DNA from: Lachnospiraceae bacterium | GTDB taxonomy: Bacteria; Bacillota; Clostridia; Lachnospirales; Lachnospiraceae | Assembly: GCA_016282915.1 (NCBI GenBank) | Contig: JAEELW010000159.1 | Coordinates: forward strand, 1 to 64,000 | Direction of reading: 5' to 3' | DNA length: 64,000 nt | Shown here: positions 33,318 through 43,250 of the stretch, piece by piece | Layout of the letters: each line of letters begins with the position of its first letter | Numbering within the stretch: position 1 is the stretch's first letter | Notes under the pieces: generated by a model | The model's database searches: none | The model's input: the letters and a program-made list of their open reading frames with translations, nothing else | Told to the model about the DNA's origin: nothing | Made by a program: the position numbers and the translations under genes

Positions 33318-35849
33318 CTAGTCCTTCTCCCAGAAACTTTCCAGCCCGTCCGCGATACCGGACAGACCGGTGACCGTATAGCCCTTCCACTCCCGCGGGA
33401 ACATCCGCTGATAGGAATTGTCCGTAAACCTCTCATCCAGAAGCAGCACCACACCCTTATCCCTCTCCGTCCGTATCACACGGCCGGCCGCCTGCAGCAC
33501 CTTGTTCATCCCCGGAAAACGGTAAGCATAATCAAAACCGTTTTCTTCGAAATAATCCCGGATGATCTCCCTCTCATTGCAGATCTGCGGAAAGCCGACA
33601 CCCACGATGATGCTCCCGATCAGGGCATCCTCCTTCAGATCAATGCCTTCGGAAAAGATCCCTCCCAGTACACAGAAGCCGAGTAGAGTCGGCGGAGTTA
33701 TCGACATAGTTTTAAACAAATTGTCCATGGGGATAAGTTCTTTCCGCGTAAACCTGGCAAGAAATGCTTCACGATCCTCTTCCGACATCCTTTCCTGCTG
33801 GATCAGCATCTCATCCCTGTCTTCTTTGTGAAAATGTCTTTGGAAACTGTCGATAACATTGTTCATAAATAAATATGAAGGGAAAAAGATCAGGTATTTA
33901 CCCTCCCTTCCGGAGATAGCCCGGTCGATATAGGAGGCGATCCGGTAGTAGGTATCTTCGTTTCTCCGCTTGTACCGGCTGGTCACATCACGGCCGACGA
34001 AGACCCCGAGACGTTCCCGGTCAAATGAGGATTCAGCATATACGGCAGCGTCCTCCGGAGCTGCGCCCAGCAGTTTCTTATAATAGGATATAGGCAGCAG
34101 GGTCGCGGAAAAAAGGACTCCTGCCCTGCCCTTTTCCATGCACTCCGAAAGATTTTTCGCAGGGTTGACGCATAAAAGTTTTAAACAAAATCCACTATTC
34201 TCCGTCTGTTCTGTGTAAATGCGATAATTCTCATCCAGCTTCTCATAGATCAGAAGGAAGTGGGCAAGAGCAAAATAAAACTCCAGAAGAGGCTCCCGCA
34301 TTCCAGTGTTTTCCTCTTCGTCCATAAACTTTGTCATCGCAGTGTACAGGCCCTGTACCTGACCCGCAAAGGTGTCGATCTCCTCCAGCACGCGAAAGCC
34401 GCTGCACTCCCTCTTCAGCTGCAGCAGATCGCGGTTACAGCGTTCCAGGCCGCGTATCATCGCAGGCACGTGCTGCATGCCGCGCACACGTTTCGTCTTC
34501 TTTCCGGAAAGCTGCTCCGAAGCAGCATTGATCTGCCTTTTTACCGCAAGAAAGTCCTCTTTTTTCAGCACGGCACTGTACATATCCCGGCCTCTATCCA
34601 CAAGGTTATGCGCTTCATCCACAAGAAAAACATAGTCTCCGTGAACACCATCGGCAAAATAGCGCTTCAGAGAGACATGGGGATCGAAAACGTAATTATA
34701 ATCGCATATTAATATATCGCATAACAAACTTAGGTCGAGGCTTAATTCAAACGGACACACCTGGTACTGGCGCGCAGTCAACGTTATCGTTTCCCGGTCT
34801 AAGTTGTCATAAGTCATGATACTGTGGAAAACCGCATCATTGATCCGGTCATAATGCCCCTTTGCATAGGGGCAATTGTCCGGGTTACATTCACATTTAT
34901 CATTTAAACAGACCTTTTCCTTCGCTGTGATCACCACACTCTTGATCTTCAGCCCTTTTTGGCGTAAAAGTTCGATCGCATCCCCCGCTACCGACCTGGT
35001 GATGGTCTTGGCCGTGAGGTAGAATACCTTTTCTGTCAGATCCGCCCCCATGGATTTGACCGCAGGGAACAATGTCGTCAGGGTCTTGCCAACGCCTGTG
35101 GGAGCCTCCAGAAACAGCTTTCGCCCCTCCCTTACGGTACGGTATACCTGGGCTGCCAATTCGCGTTGACCCTTGCGGTAAACAAAGGGAAATTCGAGGC
35201 TCTGTATACTGCTCTGGCGCTGTATAAGCCACTCCCTCTGCCGCTCCGCCCATTTCATATAATCCTGCATTAAACGCCCGAACCACTCCTCGATCTGTGC
35301 AAAGGAAAACTCGTCGATGAAGTATTTCAAATCTTCAGTCTCTATATTACAGTAAGTCATCCTTATACGTATCGAAGGCAATTCCTTCTGCTTTGCATAA
35401 ATGAAGGCATACACCTTAGCCTGTGCCAGATGAACCGGCAGCGGCGAACTGATCCGATCGAGCCGTCGTGCAACACATTTGATCTCATCGATCGTGATCT
35501 GAGGATATTCCTCATTTGTATAGTATTGATTAAATGAGAGCTGATTGCCGGAGATACGGTTCTGTGCTTCGACGGCGATACTTTCATTTATGATACCGTC
35601 CGCTCTCCCGTCCAGAAAAATCGTGCAATGTTCCCCCACATAACTGTAACGGAGAGGGACCTCCGCTTCATATCCGGCTCCCATGCTCTTCTGGATCATC
35701 CGGTGCAGACGGCTGCCTTCCTGCATGGCACGTTCGGGTGAGGTACCGCGCCGGTTGTCGATGTCGCCGGAACGGAACATAAACTCCACCAGCTCCCGGA
35801 CCGAGAGGCGGATCTCAAAATGTTCATATTTTTCGAGCAGCTCTTCCAT
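33318..35849 (-). CDS. DinG/XPD-like DEAD2 helicase with N-terminal nuclease-like region and Fe-S cysteines
   Basis: EAPTGVGKTLTTLFPAVK, VDEAHNLVDR, CLNDKCECNPDNCPYAKGHYDR; ATG at 35849 preferred. Confidence 0.9.
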   Translation of the reverse strand: MEELLEKYEHFEIRLSVRELVEFMFRSGDIDNRRGTSPERAMQEGSRLHRMIQKSMGAGYEAEVPLRYSYVGEHCTIFLDGRADGIINESIAVEAQNRISGNQLSFNQYYTNEEYPQITIDEIKCVARRLDRISSPLPVHLAQAKVYAFIYAKQKELPSIRIRMTYCNIETEDLKYFIDEFSFAQIEEWFGRLMQDYMKWAERQREWLIQRQSSIQSLEFPFVYRKGQRELAAQVYRTVREGRKLFLEAPTGVGKTLTTLFPAVKSMGADLTEKVFYLTAKTITRSVAGDAIELLRQKGLKIKSVVITAKEKVCLNDKCECNPDNCPYAKGHYDRINDAVFHSIMTYDNLDRETITLTARQYQVCPFELSLDLSLLCDILICDYNYVFDPHVSLKRYFADGVHGDYVFLVDEAHNLVDRGRDMYSAVLKKEDFLAVKRQINAASEQLSGKKTKRVRGMQHVPAMIRGLERCNRDLLQLKRECSGFRVLEEIDTFAGQVQGLYTAMTKFMDEEENTGMREPLLEFYFALAHFLLIYEKLDENYRIYTEQTENSGFCLKLLCVNPAKNLSECMEKGRAGVLFSATLLPISYYKKLLGAAPEDAAVYAESSFDRERLGVFVGRDVTSRYKRRNEDTYYRIASYIDRAISGREGKYLIFFPSYLFMNNVIDSFQRHFHKEDRDEMLIQQERMSEEDREAFLARFTRKELIPMDNLFKTMSITPPTLLGFCVLGGIFSEGIDLKEDALIGSIIVGVGFPQICNEREIIRDYFEENGFDYAYRFPGMNKVLQAAGRVIRTERDKGVVLLLDERFTDNSYQRMFPREWKGYTVTGLSGIADGLESFWEKD

Positions 35850-35857
35850 AGTATATA

Positions 35858-35886
35858 AGCATAACATATCCGAACATATGTTTCAA
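35858..35886 (-). promoter_or_regulatory. Promoter TTGAAA-17 bp-TATGCT for the helicase gene
   Basis: -35 at 35886-35881, -10 at 35863-35858, spacer 17 bp; -10 ends 8 nt before ATG. Confidence 0.65.
35871..35884. promoter_or_regulatory. LexA/DinR-type SOS box CGAACATATGTTTC
   Basis: Matches the Gram-positive SOS-box pattern CGAACRNRYGTTYS; overlaps -35 and spacer. Confidence 0.8.
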
Positions 35887-35890
35887 CACA

Positions 35891-36223
35891 TTTACATAAG
35901 AATGTCCTTTACGTAAATAATTTATGTCAACCCATCCCCTTTATAAGACCTTTTGTTTTATGTAAACCGTCTGAGTTATGTTAACTATTCTATGTCAATG
36001 CAATTCATTTTCAACTATGTTTTTTCCCTGGATTATTTCAATTGAATTAATGAAAATATCACATTTTATGTCAATTGTTTGCCTTGGTCATTTTTATCGA
36101 AGCCGGCATAAATATTGTATTTTTATAATTTATATATTCTGCACTTAATTCATTCACACAAAACTCTTATGTCACCCCGGATCACTTTGATTCGGATATT
36201 TTGCGTAAATGTTTTATGTTAAC
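35891..36223. repeat. Cluster of TTATGTNAAC-like motifs in an AT-rich intergenic region
   Basis: TTATGT(A/C/T)A(A/C) at 35922, 35958, 35976, 35990 (CTATGT), 36066, 36167, 36214 plus a reverse copy at 35891. Confidence 0.6.
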
Positions 36224-36280
36224 CACACTCTTTCTCTGGGCAGTGTCTCTCATAATAGATTATTGTAAACCTGCAAAAAA

Positions 36281-36304
36281 AACAGACCTCTCAGGAGATC
36301 TGTC
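36281..36304 (-). terminator. Intrinsic terminator on minus strand (ACAGATCTCCTGAGAGGTCTGT + T-run)
   Basis: Inverted repeat followed by T8 in minus orientation, downstream of the zinc-type operon. Confidence 0.75.
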
Positions 36305-36330
36305 TCTGTCCCCGGCTGTATGAATACATG

Positions 36331-36432
36331 TTCCGGGCTTTTATATGTTCCGGGCTTTTATATGTTCCGAGCTTTTATATGTTCCGGGCTTTTATATGTT
36401 CCGGGCTTTTATATGTTCCGGTCTTTTATATG
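36331..36432. repeat. Six tandem copies of a 17-bp unit TTCCGGGCTTTTATATG
   Basis: Units start at 36331, 36348, 36365, 36382, 36399, 36416 with few substitutions. Confidence 0.97.
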
Positions 36433-36481
36433 TCCTGCTCCATACCGGTGAGATCTGTTATGTGCTGCCTCAGTGCCGTCG

Positions 36482-37063
36482 TTACAGCACCGTCGCCTCC
36501 CGAAGTGTACAGTAAGTGTAATCCCCTTCGATATAGGTTGCAAAGGTACCCTCTACGGTCACCATCCCGCCTTCTTCGGGACATTTCTCTGGGTTCAGCG
36601 GCACAAATTCGAGGCCCTGGGCACAGCAGGCCGTGGCATCCTGTATGACGCAGGCGTAATAATCCATGCCGCTTTCTTCGTCATGGAAAAAGCTGTAGGT
36701 TCCTTCCATACGCACACGCTTCCCCACATATTCTTCCGGCGTGTACATCATGTTATAAACTTCCGAATAGACCATGGTCGCTGACATAATGGTAAGATCA
36801 ACATCAACCCCCTCTGCAGCCGTCCCGGAAGCTTCTCCCTCTGCCTGTCCATCGGCAGCGTCCGCAGAAGGCATCGGCGTCGGCGTAGAGGTCGCATCCG
36901 GAGTACTGATGGTCCCTTTCTTTTCTTCCTGCATTCCGGCTTCCAGCACATCCGATACGCTCTGCGTGCCACCCCCGGTACGCGGTCCGGCTGCTTCAGT
37001 TCCGCAGGCCGAAAGGCCCAAAAAAGATATTGCCGTAAATAAAGTCAGGATTTTATATTTCAT
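36482..37063 (-). CDS. Lipoprotein, last gene of zinc-transport-like operon
   Basis: LGLSACGT lipobox, Pro/Thr linker, C-terminal Cys-containing domain (DATACCAQGLEFVPLNPEKCP). Confidence 0.75.
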   Translation of the reverse strand: MKYKILTLFTAISFLGLSACGTEAAGPRTGGGTQSVSDVLEAGMQEEKKGTISTPDATSTPTPMPSADAADGQAEGEASGTAAEGVDVDLTIMSATMVYSEVYNMMYTPEEYVGKRVRMEGTYSFFHDEESGMDYYACVIQDATACCAQGLEFVPLNPEKCPEEGGMVTVEGTFATYIEGDYTYCTLREATVL

Positions 37064-37905
37064 CAATTTCTCCTTTTTATCACATTTCCAAGCACCCAGC
37101 AGACCAGAAATGCAAAGGCGTCCACGGCTACGATCGTTGAGCCTACCGGCGTCCCCGCAAGTATGGAAATGATCAGTCCGGCCAGCGCACAGAATACGGA
37201 AAGCACCGCCGAACATACAGTGACCGAAAGAAAGTTCCTGAACAGCCGCATTGCCGACAGCGCCGGGAAGATCACCAGTGCCGAGATCAGCAGCGAGCCT
37301 ACGAGGTTCATTGCCAGCACAATGATCACTGCCGTGATAACGGCTATGATCAGGTTATAAAGCCTTGCTTCGGTACCGCTGGCCCTGGCAAAATCCTCAT
37401 CAAAGGTAATTGCAAAGATCTTGTTGTAAAAGAGCACAAAGACCAGTACCACGACAGCGGACAGCACGATGCAGAGCCATACCTCTCCTGCAGTCAGTGT
37501 GAGTATCGAAGTAGAACCGAAAAGGGTGCTGCATACATCGCCGGACAGATTGGAAGAGGTCGGAAAGATATTCATGATCAGATAACCGAAGGCCAGGGCC
37601 CCCACAGAGATCATGGCGATCGCCGCGTCTCCTTTGATCTTTGTATTCTGACCGGTGCGCAGGAGCAATACTGCGCAGATCACGGTCACCGGCATCACCA
37701 GCAGCATATCGTTGGACAGCTGCAGCACCGAAGCGATGGCCATCACGCCAAAGGCCACATGCGACAGGCCGTCACCGATAAATGAAAAACGTTTCAGTAC
37801 AAGGTGCACTCCCAGGAGAGAGGAACAAAGCGCGATCAGCACCCCGACGATCAGCGCATAATGTACCATGGGCATCTGCAGGTACAGGACGAGCTTGTCG
37901 ATCAT
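37063..37905 (-). CDS. znuB: Zinc/manganese-type ABC permease
   Basis: GVHLVLKRFSFIGDGLSHVAFG; ABC-3 family. Confidence 0.92.
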   Translation of the reverse strand: MIDKLVLYLQMPMVHYALIVGVLIALCSSLLGVHLVLKRFSFIGDGLSHVAFGVMAIASVLQLSNDMLLVMPVTVICAVLLLRTGQNTKIKGDAAIAMISVGALAFGYLIMNIFPTSSNLSGDVCSTLFGSTSILTLTAGEVWLCIVLSAVVVLVFVLFYNKIFAITFDEDFARASGTEARLYNLIIAVITAVIIVLAMNLVGSLLISALVIFPALSAMRLFRNFLSVTVCSAVLSVFCALAGLIISILAGTPVGSTIVAVDAFAFLVCWVLGNVIKRRN

Positions 37906-38609
37906 AATGCCTGCCCTCCCATCTTTTCCGTAAAATATCTTCCCACGGGACTTTTTGCATATTCATCACGGGTCCCGAAAAAGATATCCTCGCCGATATG
38001 CAGGATATGGCTGGCATAACGAAGGGCCGCCGATATATCATGCGTGATCATGATCACGGTGATGCCGTCGGCGTTAAGCCCGGCGATCAGCTCATACATC
38101 TCGACAGTCACTTTCGGATCCAGACCGGAAACCGGTTCATCCAGCAAGAGGATCTTCCGTGTGGCACAAAGTGCCCTGGCAAGCAGTACCCTTTGCTGCT
38201 GGCCTCCCGAAAGCTCACGGTAGCAGCGATTCCGCAGATCCGTCAATTCCAGCTTCTCCATATTCTCCAGTGCACGTTTTTTTTCTTCCCTGTTATAAAA
38301 CGGACGCAGGCCGCAATGTGCCTGGCAGCCCGAAAGAACGATCTCATAGACGGATGCCGGAAAATCCTTTTGCACCTGCGTCTGCTGTGGCAGATAACCG
38401 ATCTCGTTCTTCTTAAGACCATCAAAACGGATCTGTCCGCCGGTCGGCGCCAGCAGCTTCAGGAGCGTCTTCATGAGCGTGCTCTTTCCTGCCCCGTTCT
38501 CACCGACAATACAAAGATAATCTCCCTCATTCACGGAGAAATTCAGATCTTCTATGATATTATGTGAATCATATCCAAGAGACAGATGCTCTGCCCGGAT
38601 CAGTTCCAT
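37902..38609 (-). CDS. znuC: Zinc/manganese-type ABC ATPase
   Basis: GENGAGKSTLMKTLL, LSGGQQQRVLLARAL. Confidence 0.93.
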   Translation of the reverse strand: MELIRAEHLSLGYDSHNIIEDLNFSVNEGDYLCIVGENGAGKSTLMKTLLKLLAPTGGQIRFDGLKKNEIGYLPQQTQVQKDFPASVYEIVLSGCQAHCGLRPFYNREEKKRALENMEKLELTDLRNRCYRELSGGQQQRVLLARALCATRKILLLDEPVSGLDPKVTVEMYELIAGLNADGITVIMITHDISAALRYASHILHIGEDIFFGTRDEYAKSPVGRYFTEKMGGQAL

Positions 38610-38683
38610 ATCTTCCCTCCGGCCGGCAGTACCTGAAAAGCATCGGCAGCTGCAGACACTGCCGGCGTTCTGATAATTGCTTC

Positions 38684-39664
38684 TTATTTCAATGCCTGCT
38701 CGATCACCTTAAGGTTTTCTTCCATCACTTTCAGATAGCTTGTACCCGATTTTGATGTCGCGGACTGCAGGGAATCCAGCGCTACGATCTTCACATCCTT
38801 TGTCTGCATGTTATCAATGACGGTCTTTGCGATCTTCTGGTCTCCGCTCTCGATGGTCAGGATCGTTTTTGTTCCCAGTTCATCCGCTTTCTTTGCCAGA
38901 AATACGATCGTGTCGAAACTGGCCTCCGTTTCTGCGGAACAGCCGGCAAAGGCAGCATAATACTCAAGACCATAGTCGTCTGTCAGATAGCGGAACGGAA
39001 AGCGGTCCGCAAAAACAAGCGTATCGTTCTCCGCTTCCCCGATCACATCATAATACCTGCTGTCGAGCTCATCGAGTTTCTCGTAATAAGCCTCCGCATT
39101 GCTCTCATAGGCTTCCGCATGCTCGGGATCGACCGTTTCCAGCGCAGCCAGGATATCGTCGCAGAAGATCATGGCATTCTGAAGGGAAAGCCAGACATGC
39201 TCGTCATATTCGGGTTCATCATCTTCTTCCTCATCCGCCTCTTCTACATCTTCCTCATCTTCTTCCTCTTCTTCCGGCTCCATGCCTTCCACCATTTCTT
39301 CTTCCTTTACGCCGCTTCCGAGGGAATCCATAAGATTGATGACGATCATATCCTTATTTGTCGCCTGTTTCAGCGCATCATCAACCCAGGCGTCCGATTC
39401 TCCGCCCACATAGATAAACACATCGCAGGAAGAGATCTTTGCGATATCATCCGCCGACGGCTGATAGCTGTGCAGATCCACCCCGCTGTTCATGAGCAGT
39501 GATACGCCCACATCCTCTTTGCCTGCGATATTCTTTGTCCAGTCGTAGACCGGAAAGATCGTAGTCACAACCTTGTACTTCCCGTTCTCGGAATCATCGC
39601 CGCAGGCAGTCAGCAGCCCGAACGCAAGCATCATACAGAATAAAGTGATCAGTTTCTTTTTCAT
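38684..39664 (-). CDS. znuA: Zinc ABC substrate-binding lipoprotein with acidic insertion
   Basis: LLTACGD, TIFPVYDWTKNIAG, DEHVWLSLQNA. Confidence 0.92.
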   Translation of the reverse strand: MKKKLITLFCMMLAFGLLTACGDDSENGKYKVVTTIFPVYDWTKNIAGKEDVGVSLLMNSGVDLHSYQPSADDIAKISSCDVFIYVGGESDAWVDDALKQATNKDMIVINLMDSLGSGVKEEEMVEGMEPEEEEEDEEDVEEADEEEDDEPEYDEHVWLSLQNAMIFCDDILAALETVDPEHAEAYESNAEAYYEKLDELDSRYYDVIGEAENDTLVFADRFPFRYLTDDYGLEYYAAFAGCSAETEASFDTIVFLAKKADELGTKTILTIESGDQKIAKTVIDNMQTKDVKIVALDSLQSATSKSGTSYLKVMEENLKVIEQALK

Positions 39665-39796
39665 CTTTTATTTTCCTCCATACTTTTACGGAATGCGGCG
39701 CAATGGCCACATCCTCTTTTTCAGGGATATCCCCCTGCAGATTTTGTACTCAGATTAATATACGAGAACAATAAACCGAAATAATGGCAGAATTGC

Positions 39797-40114
39797 TTAA
39801 TTATTCAGACGTACCTTACGAAGGACCGGTGTATCCCTGGTCAGGAACTGCTGAAACAGAGCAACAAAGATAAGCGCACAGAAAAACATCACAAAACAGA
39901 GAGACGCCTCCGGCAGACTCCCCGCCAGACGATGCAGCTGCTCCTCACACATCTGCATGCAGGCACAGACCGGGCAGTCGTCGTCATCGCACACATGCCC
40001 CGATTCTGCCAGCAGGAAAAGAAGCACCGAAAAAACAGCCAGGAGTGCCGTGATGCACACTGCCGACGAAACGATCTTCCCTATCCTTTTATTTCCTGCA
40101 TATCTCTTACACAT
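39797..40114 (-). CDS. Small membrane protein with Cys/His/Asp cluster (HVCDDDDCPVCACMQMC)
   Basis: Two hydrophobic segments flanking the cluster; immediately upstream of znuA. Confidence 0.65.
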   Translation of the reverse strand: MCKRYAGNKRIGKIVSSAVCITALLAVFSVLLFLLAESGHVCDDDDCPVCACMQMCEEQLHRLAGSLPEASLCFVMFFCALIFVALFQQFLTRDTPVLRKVRLNN

Positions 40115-40237
40115 ACTTTCTGCCTTGCAGCTGTCCTTTCACGGCTTTTGCCGCTCCGGGATCAATACCGACAAGATTTTACCCGTAATGCAGCAGAATG
40201 TCAAGGGAGGTGACACCAAAAGCACCGTCTGCAAAAA

Positions 40238-40267
40238 AAGATCCGCGGCCGTAAAGCCGCGGATCTC
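40238..40267 (-). terminator. Intrinsic terminator GATCCGCGGC-TTTACG-GCCGCGGATC + T7 (minus orientation)
   Basis: Strong hairpin downstream of the GH94 gene. Confidence 0.8.
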
Positions 40268-40288
40268 AAGCATTTTTACTGTTCAGTC

Positions 40289-42772
40289 TCAGCCCATCAC
40301 CACTTCCACCACATGGGTCTTTCCGTCGCCGTAGGCGGGGATCAGATTGCCTTCGATGGCAGTGCCGTCCACGCTGACGCTCTTGATGCCCTTGCATACG
40401 TGGGAAGGATTGCTCACGCGGATATCGTAGGTCGCGTTACGGAACTGTCTGGAAGCCTTCAGGCCGTCCCATGCGGAAGGAATGGAAGGATCGATGCGCA
40501 GGCCGTCGAAATCCGGCTGCACGCCCAGGATGTACTGGGAGATCGCCACCATATTCCAGGCTGCCGTACCCGTAAGCCAGGAGTTCTTGCCCTGACCGAA
40601 GTTCTTGCCGGTACGGCCGATATCGGAACCGGCATCCTTGCCGCCGATCATCTGCCCGTATACATAGGGTTCCGTCTTATGGATATCGGAGGTCTCTTCG
40701 GTAAAGGCCGGAGCGATCTCAGAATAGTACTTAAAGGCCTGGTCGCCCTTGCCGGCATAAGCCGCAGCACAAATGATCCAGGCATTGTTATGGGTGAAGA
40801 TACCGGCGTTCTCCTTATAGCCGCCCGGATAGGTCGAGATCTCACCGTACTGGATATAATACTTCGAGAATGCGGGATTATTGAGCACGAGACCGTACTG
40901 CGTGTTCAGGCGCTCGTCAATGGCTGCCAGGGTCTTTTCCACAGTTCCCTGCTCTTTGCCCACATCCGACATGATGGCAAAGCCCTGGGGCTCGATGAAG
41001 ATCTGGCCTTCCTCACATTCTTTCGATCCCATCTTCTCGCCGTTGGCATCATAGGCACGCAGGAACCAGTCGCCGTCCCAGGCGGATTCCATCATATTCT
41101 TCTTCATCTTGTCGATCTCGGCCTGTGCCGCTGCCGCCTCATCATCTTTCCCGAGGTGCTTCAGGATCGCCACATAGTTGGGACCGGTATAGGTGAAGAG
41201 CGCCGCTACCATAACGGACTCCGCCGTCTTGGAATAGCCTCCCTCTGCTGCAAACTTCGGATTGGTATAGGTCTGGAAGGACTCACCCGGCGTGTCGGAG
41301 AAACAGGACAGGTTGATGCAATCGTTCCAGTCGGCGCGCATGGCCAGAGGCAGACCGTGAGGCCCCAGATTCTTTACGATATGATAGAAGGAAACCTTCA
41401 GGTGCTCAAGCATGGTCTGCGCTACGGACATATCATTATCATAAGGTACCATCTCGTCCAGGATCGTCCAGTCACCGGTCTCCTTGATATAAGCGGAAAC
41501 GGAAAGGATGAGCCAGAGGGGATCGTCGGAGAAATCGCCGCCGATATCCGCATTGCCCTTCTTGGTAAGGGGCTGGTACTGGTGATAGCAGCCGCCGTCC
41601 GGGAACTGCGTGGATGCGATGTCGATGATGCGCTCCTTTGCACGGTCCGGGATCTGATGCACGAAGCCCAGGATATCCTGGTTGGAATCACGGAAGCCCA
41701 TGCCGCGGCCGATGCCGGATTCAAAATAGGACGCTGAACGGGAAAGGTTAAAGGTGACCATGCACTGGTACTGGTTCCAGATATTGACCATACGGTTCAC
41801 CTTGTCGTCCGGCGTATCCACACTGAGGATGCCCAGGAGCTTATCCCAGTATGCACGGAGCTCTTTCATTCCGTCGGCAAATTTCTCGGGAGTATCGTAC
41901 TTTGCGATCATCTCCTTTGCCTTCACCTTGTTGATGGTCTTCCCGTCGGCCTCAAACTTCTGATCCGCCGGCATCTCCACATAACCGAGAACAAATACCA
42001 GCGTCTTGCTCTCGCCGGGCTTCAGTGTGATCTTCTTGAAATGGGAAGCGATCGGTGCCCAGCCGTCCGCGAAAGAGTCGGTGGCTTTTCCGGCCAGAAC
42101 TGCCTCGGGATTATTGAACCCGTTGTAAAGTCCGATGAAGGCATCGCGGTCGGTATCGTATCCGTCAATGCTGTCATTTACGGAATAAAAAGCATAGTGA
42201 TTGCGGCGGTCGCGGTATTCCGTCTTGTGATAGATCACCGAGCCGTCGACCTCCACACGGCCGGTGGAGAAATTACGCTGGAAGTTGTTGGAATCGTCCT
42301 GTGCATCCCAGAGGCACCACTCCGCAAAGGAGAAGAGAGAAAAGCTCTTTTCCGCACTCCCCTCATTGGTAAGGACCAGCTGCTGCACTTCCCCGTCGTA
42401 ATCCTGGGGAACAAAGAAGGTCAGTTCCGCCTTCAGATCGTTCTTCTTACCGCAGATCACGGTATAGCCCATACCGTGGCGGCATTCATAAGCATCCAGC
42501 TCCGTCTTGACCGGTGACCAGCCGGGGTTCCATACGGTACCGTTTTCATTAATGTAGAAATAACGTCCGCCCATATCGATCGGAACGTTGTTGTAGCGAT
42601 AACGCGTGATCCTGCGGAGACGCGCATCCTTATAGAATGAGTAACCTCCGGCAGTATTGGAGATCAGTGAAAAAAAGCCCTGGGTCCCGAGATAATTGAT
42701 CCAGGGGTAGGGCGTCCTGGGGGTCGTGATGACATACTCCCGTCTGGCGTCATCAAAGGTACCGAATTTCAT
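40289..42772 (-). CDS. GH94 cellobiose phosphorylase-like enzyme
   Basis: [87 protein letters not shown]. Confidence 0.93.
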   Translation of the reverse strand: MKFGTFDDARREYVITTPRTPYPWINYLGTQGFFSLISNTAGGYSFYKDARLRRITRYRYNNVPIDMGGRYFYINENGTVWNPGWSPVKTELDAYECRHGMGYTVICGKKNDLKAELTFFVPQDYDGEVQQLVLTNEGSAEKSFSLFSFAEWCLWDAQDDSNNFQRNFSTGRVEVDGSVIYHKTEYRDRRNHYAFYSVNDSIDGYDTDRDAFIGLYNGFNNPEAVLAGKATDSFADGWAPIASHFKKITLKPGESKTLVFVLGYVEMPADQKFEADGKTINKVKAKEMIAKYDTPEKFADGMKELRAYWDKLLGILSVDTPDDKVNRMVNIWNQYQCMVTFNLSRSASYFESGIGRGMGFRDSNQDILGFVHQIPDRAKERIIDIASTQFPDGGCYHQYQPLTKKGNADIGGDFSDDPLWLILSVSAYIKETGDWTILDEMVPYDNDMSVAQTMLEHLKVSFYHIVKNLGPHGLPLAMRADWNDCINLSCFSDTPGESFQTYTNPKFAAEGGYSKTAESVMVAALFTYTGPNYVAILKHLGKDDEAAAAQAEIDKMKKNMMESAWDGDWFLRAYDANGEKMGSKECEEGQIFIEPQGFAIMSDVGKEQGTVEKTLAAIDERLNTQYGLVLNNPAFSKYYIQYGEISTYPGGYKENAGIFTHNNAWIICAAAYAGKGDQAFKYYSEIAPAFTEETSDIHKTEPYVYGQMIGGKDAGSDIGRTGKNFGQGKNSWLTGTAAWNMVAISQYILGVQPDFDGLRIDPSIPSAWDGLKASRQFRNATYDIRVSNPSHVCKGIKSVSVDGTAIEGNLIPAYGDGKTHVVEVVMG

Positions 42773-42886
42773 ACGTCTTTCTCCTTTTTTATGTGGTTTT
42801 GATCATGTTTCCGGGCAGATCCTCGCCCGTACGATTGGTATTATACAAAATTCCGCAAGAAATAACAAGATGAATAGCAATATTTG

Positions 42887-43240
42887 CTAAATTTTATTTT
42901 TTTTCCATTCTCTGTACTTTTTAAGTTCGCCTCCGACACCCTTGTCCATGATAAAGCCTACGACCAGCACATCATCGAGAAAGCCCGGAAGCAGATCGAT
43001 GGGACTGACCACATAGATCAGTGCCGTCACGATCGCCGCAAGAAAGAGTTTCGGGATCTCGCGGTAATTCCCCTCCGCATAATCGTTAACGAGATCGATC
43101 ATATCACACAGATCCCGGGCCGTATCCCCCAGGACAGGTTTGTCTTTAAACTTCTCCAGCCACTGCTGCGCCCCGTCCGAGATCTTCCGGAGAGCTCCGG
43201 GATCCTCCGTGGCACGCTTTGCTTTCCCGCTGACGATCAT
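42887..43240 (-). CDS. DUF1232 (YkvA-like) membrane protein
   Basis: LFLAAIVTALIYVVSPIDLLPGFLDDVLVVGFI. Confidence 0.85.
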   Translation of the reverse strand: MIVSGKAKRATEDPGALRKISDGAQQWLEKFKDKPVLGDTARDLCDMIDLVNDYAEGNYREIPKLFLAAIVTALIYVVSPIDLLPGFLDDVLVVGFIMDKGVGGELKKYREWKKNKI

Positions 43241-43250
43241 AGCCTCCTCC

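Noticed and set aside
36331-36432. CRISPR array
   Set aside because: 17-bp units are directly abutting with no spacers and no cas genes nearby.
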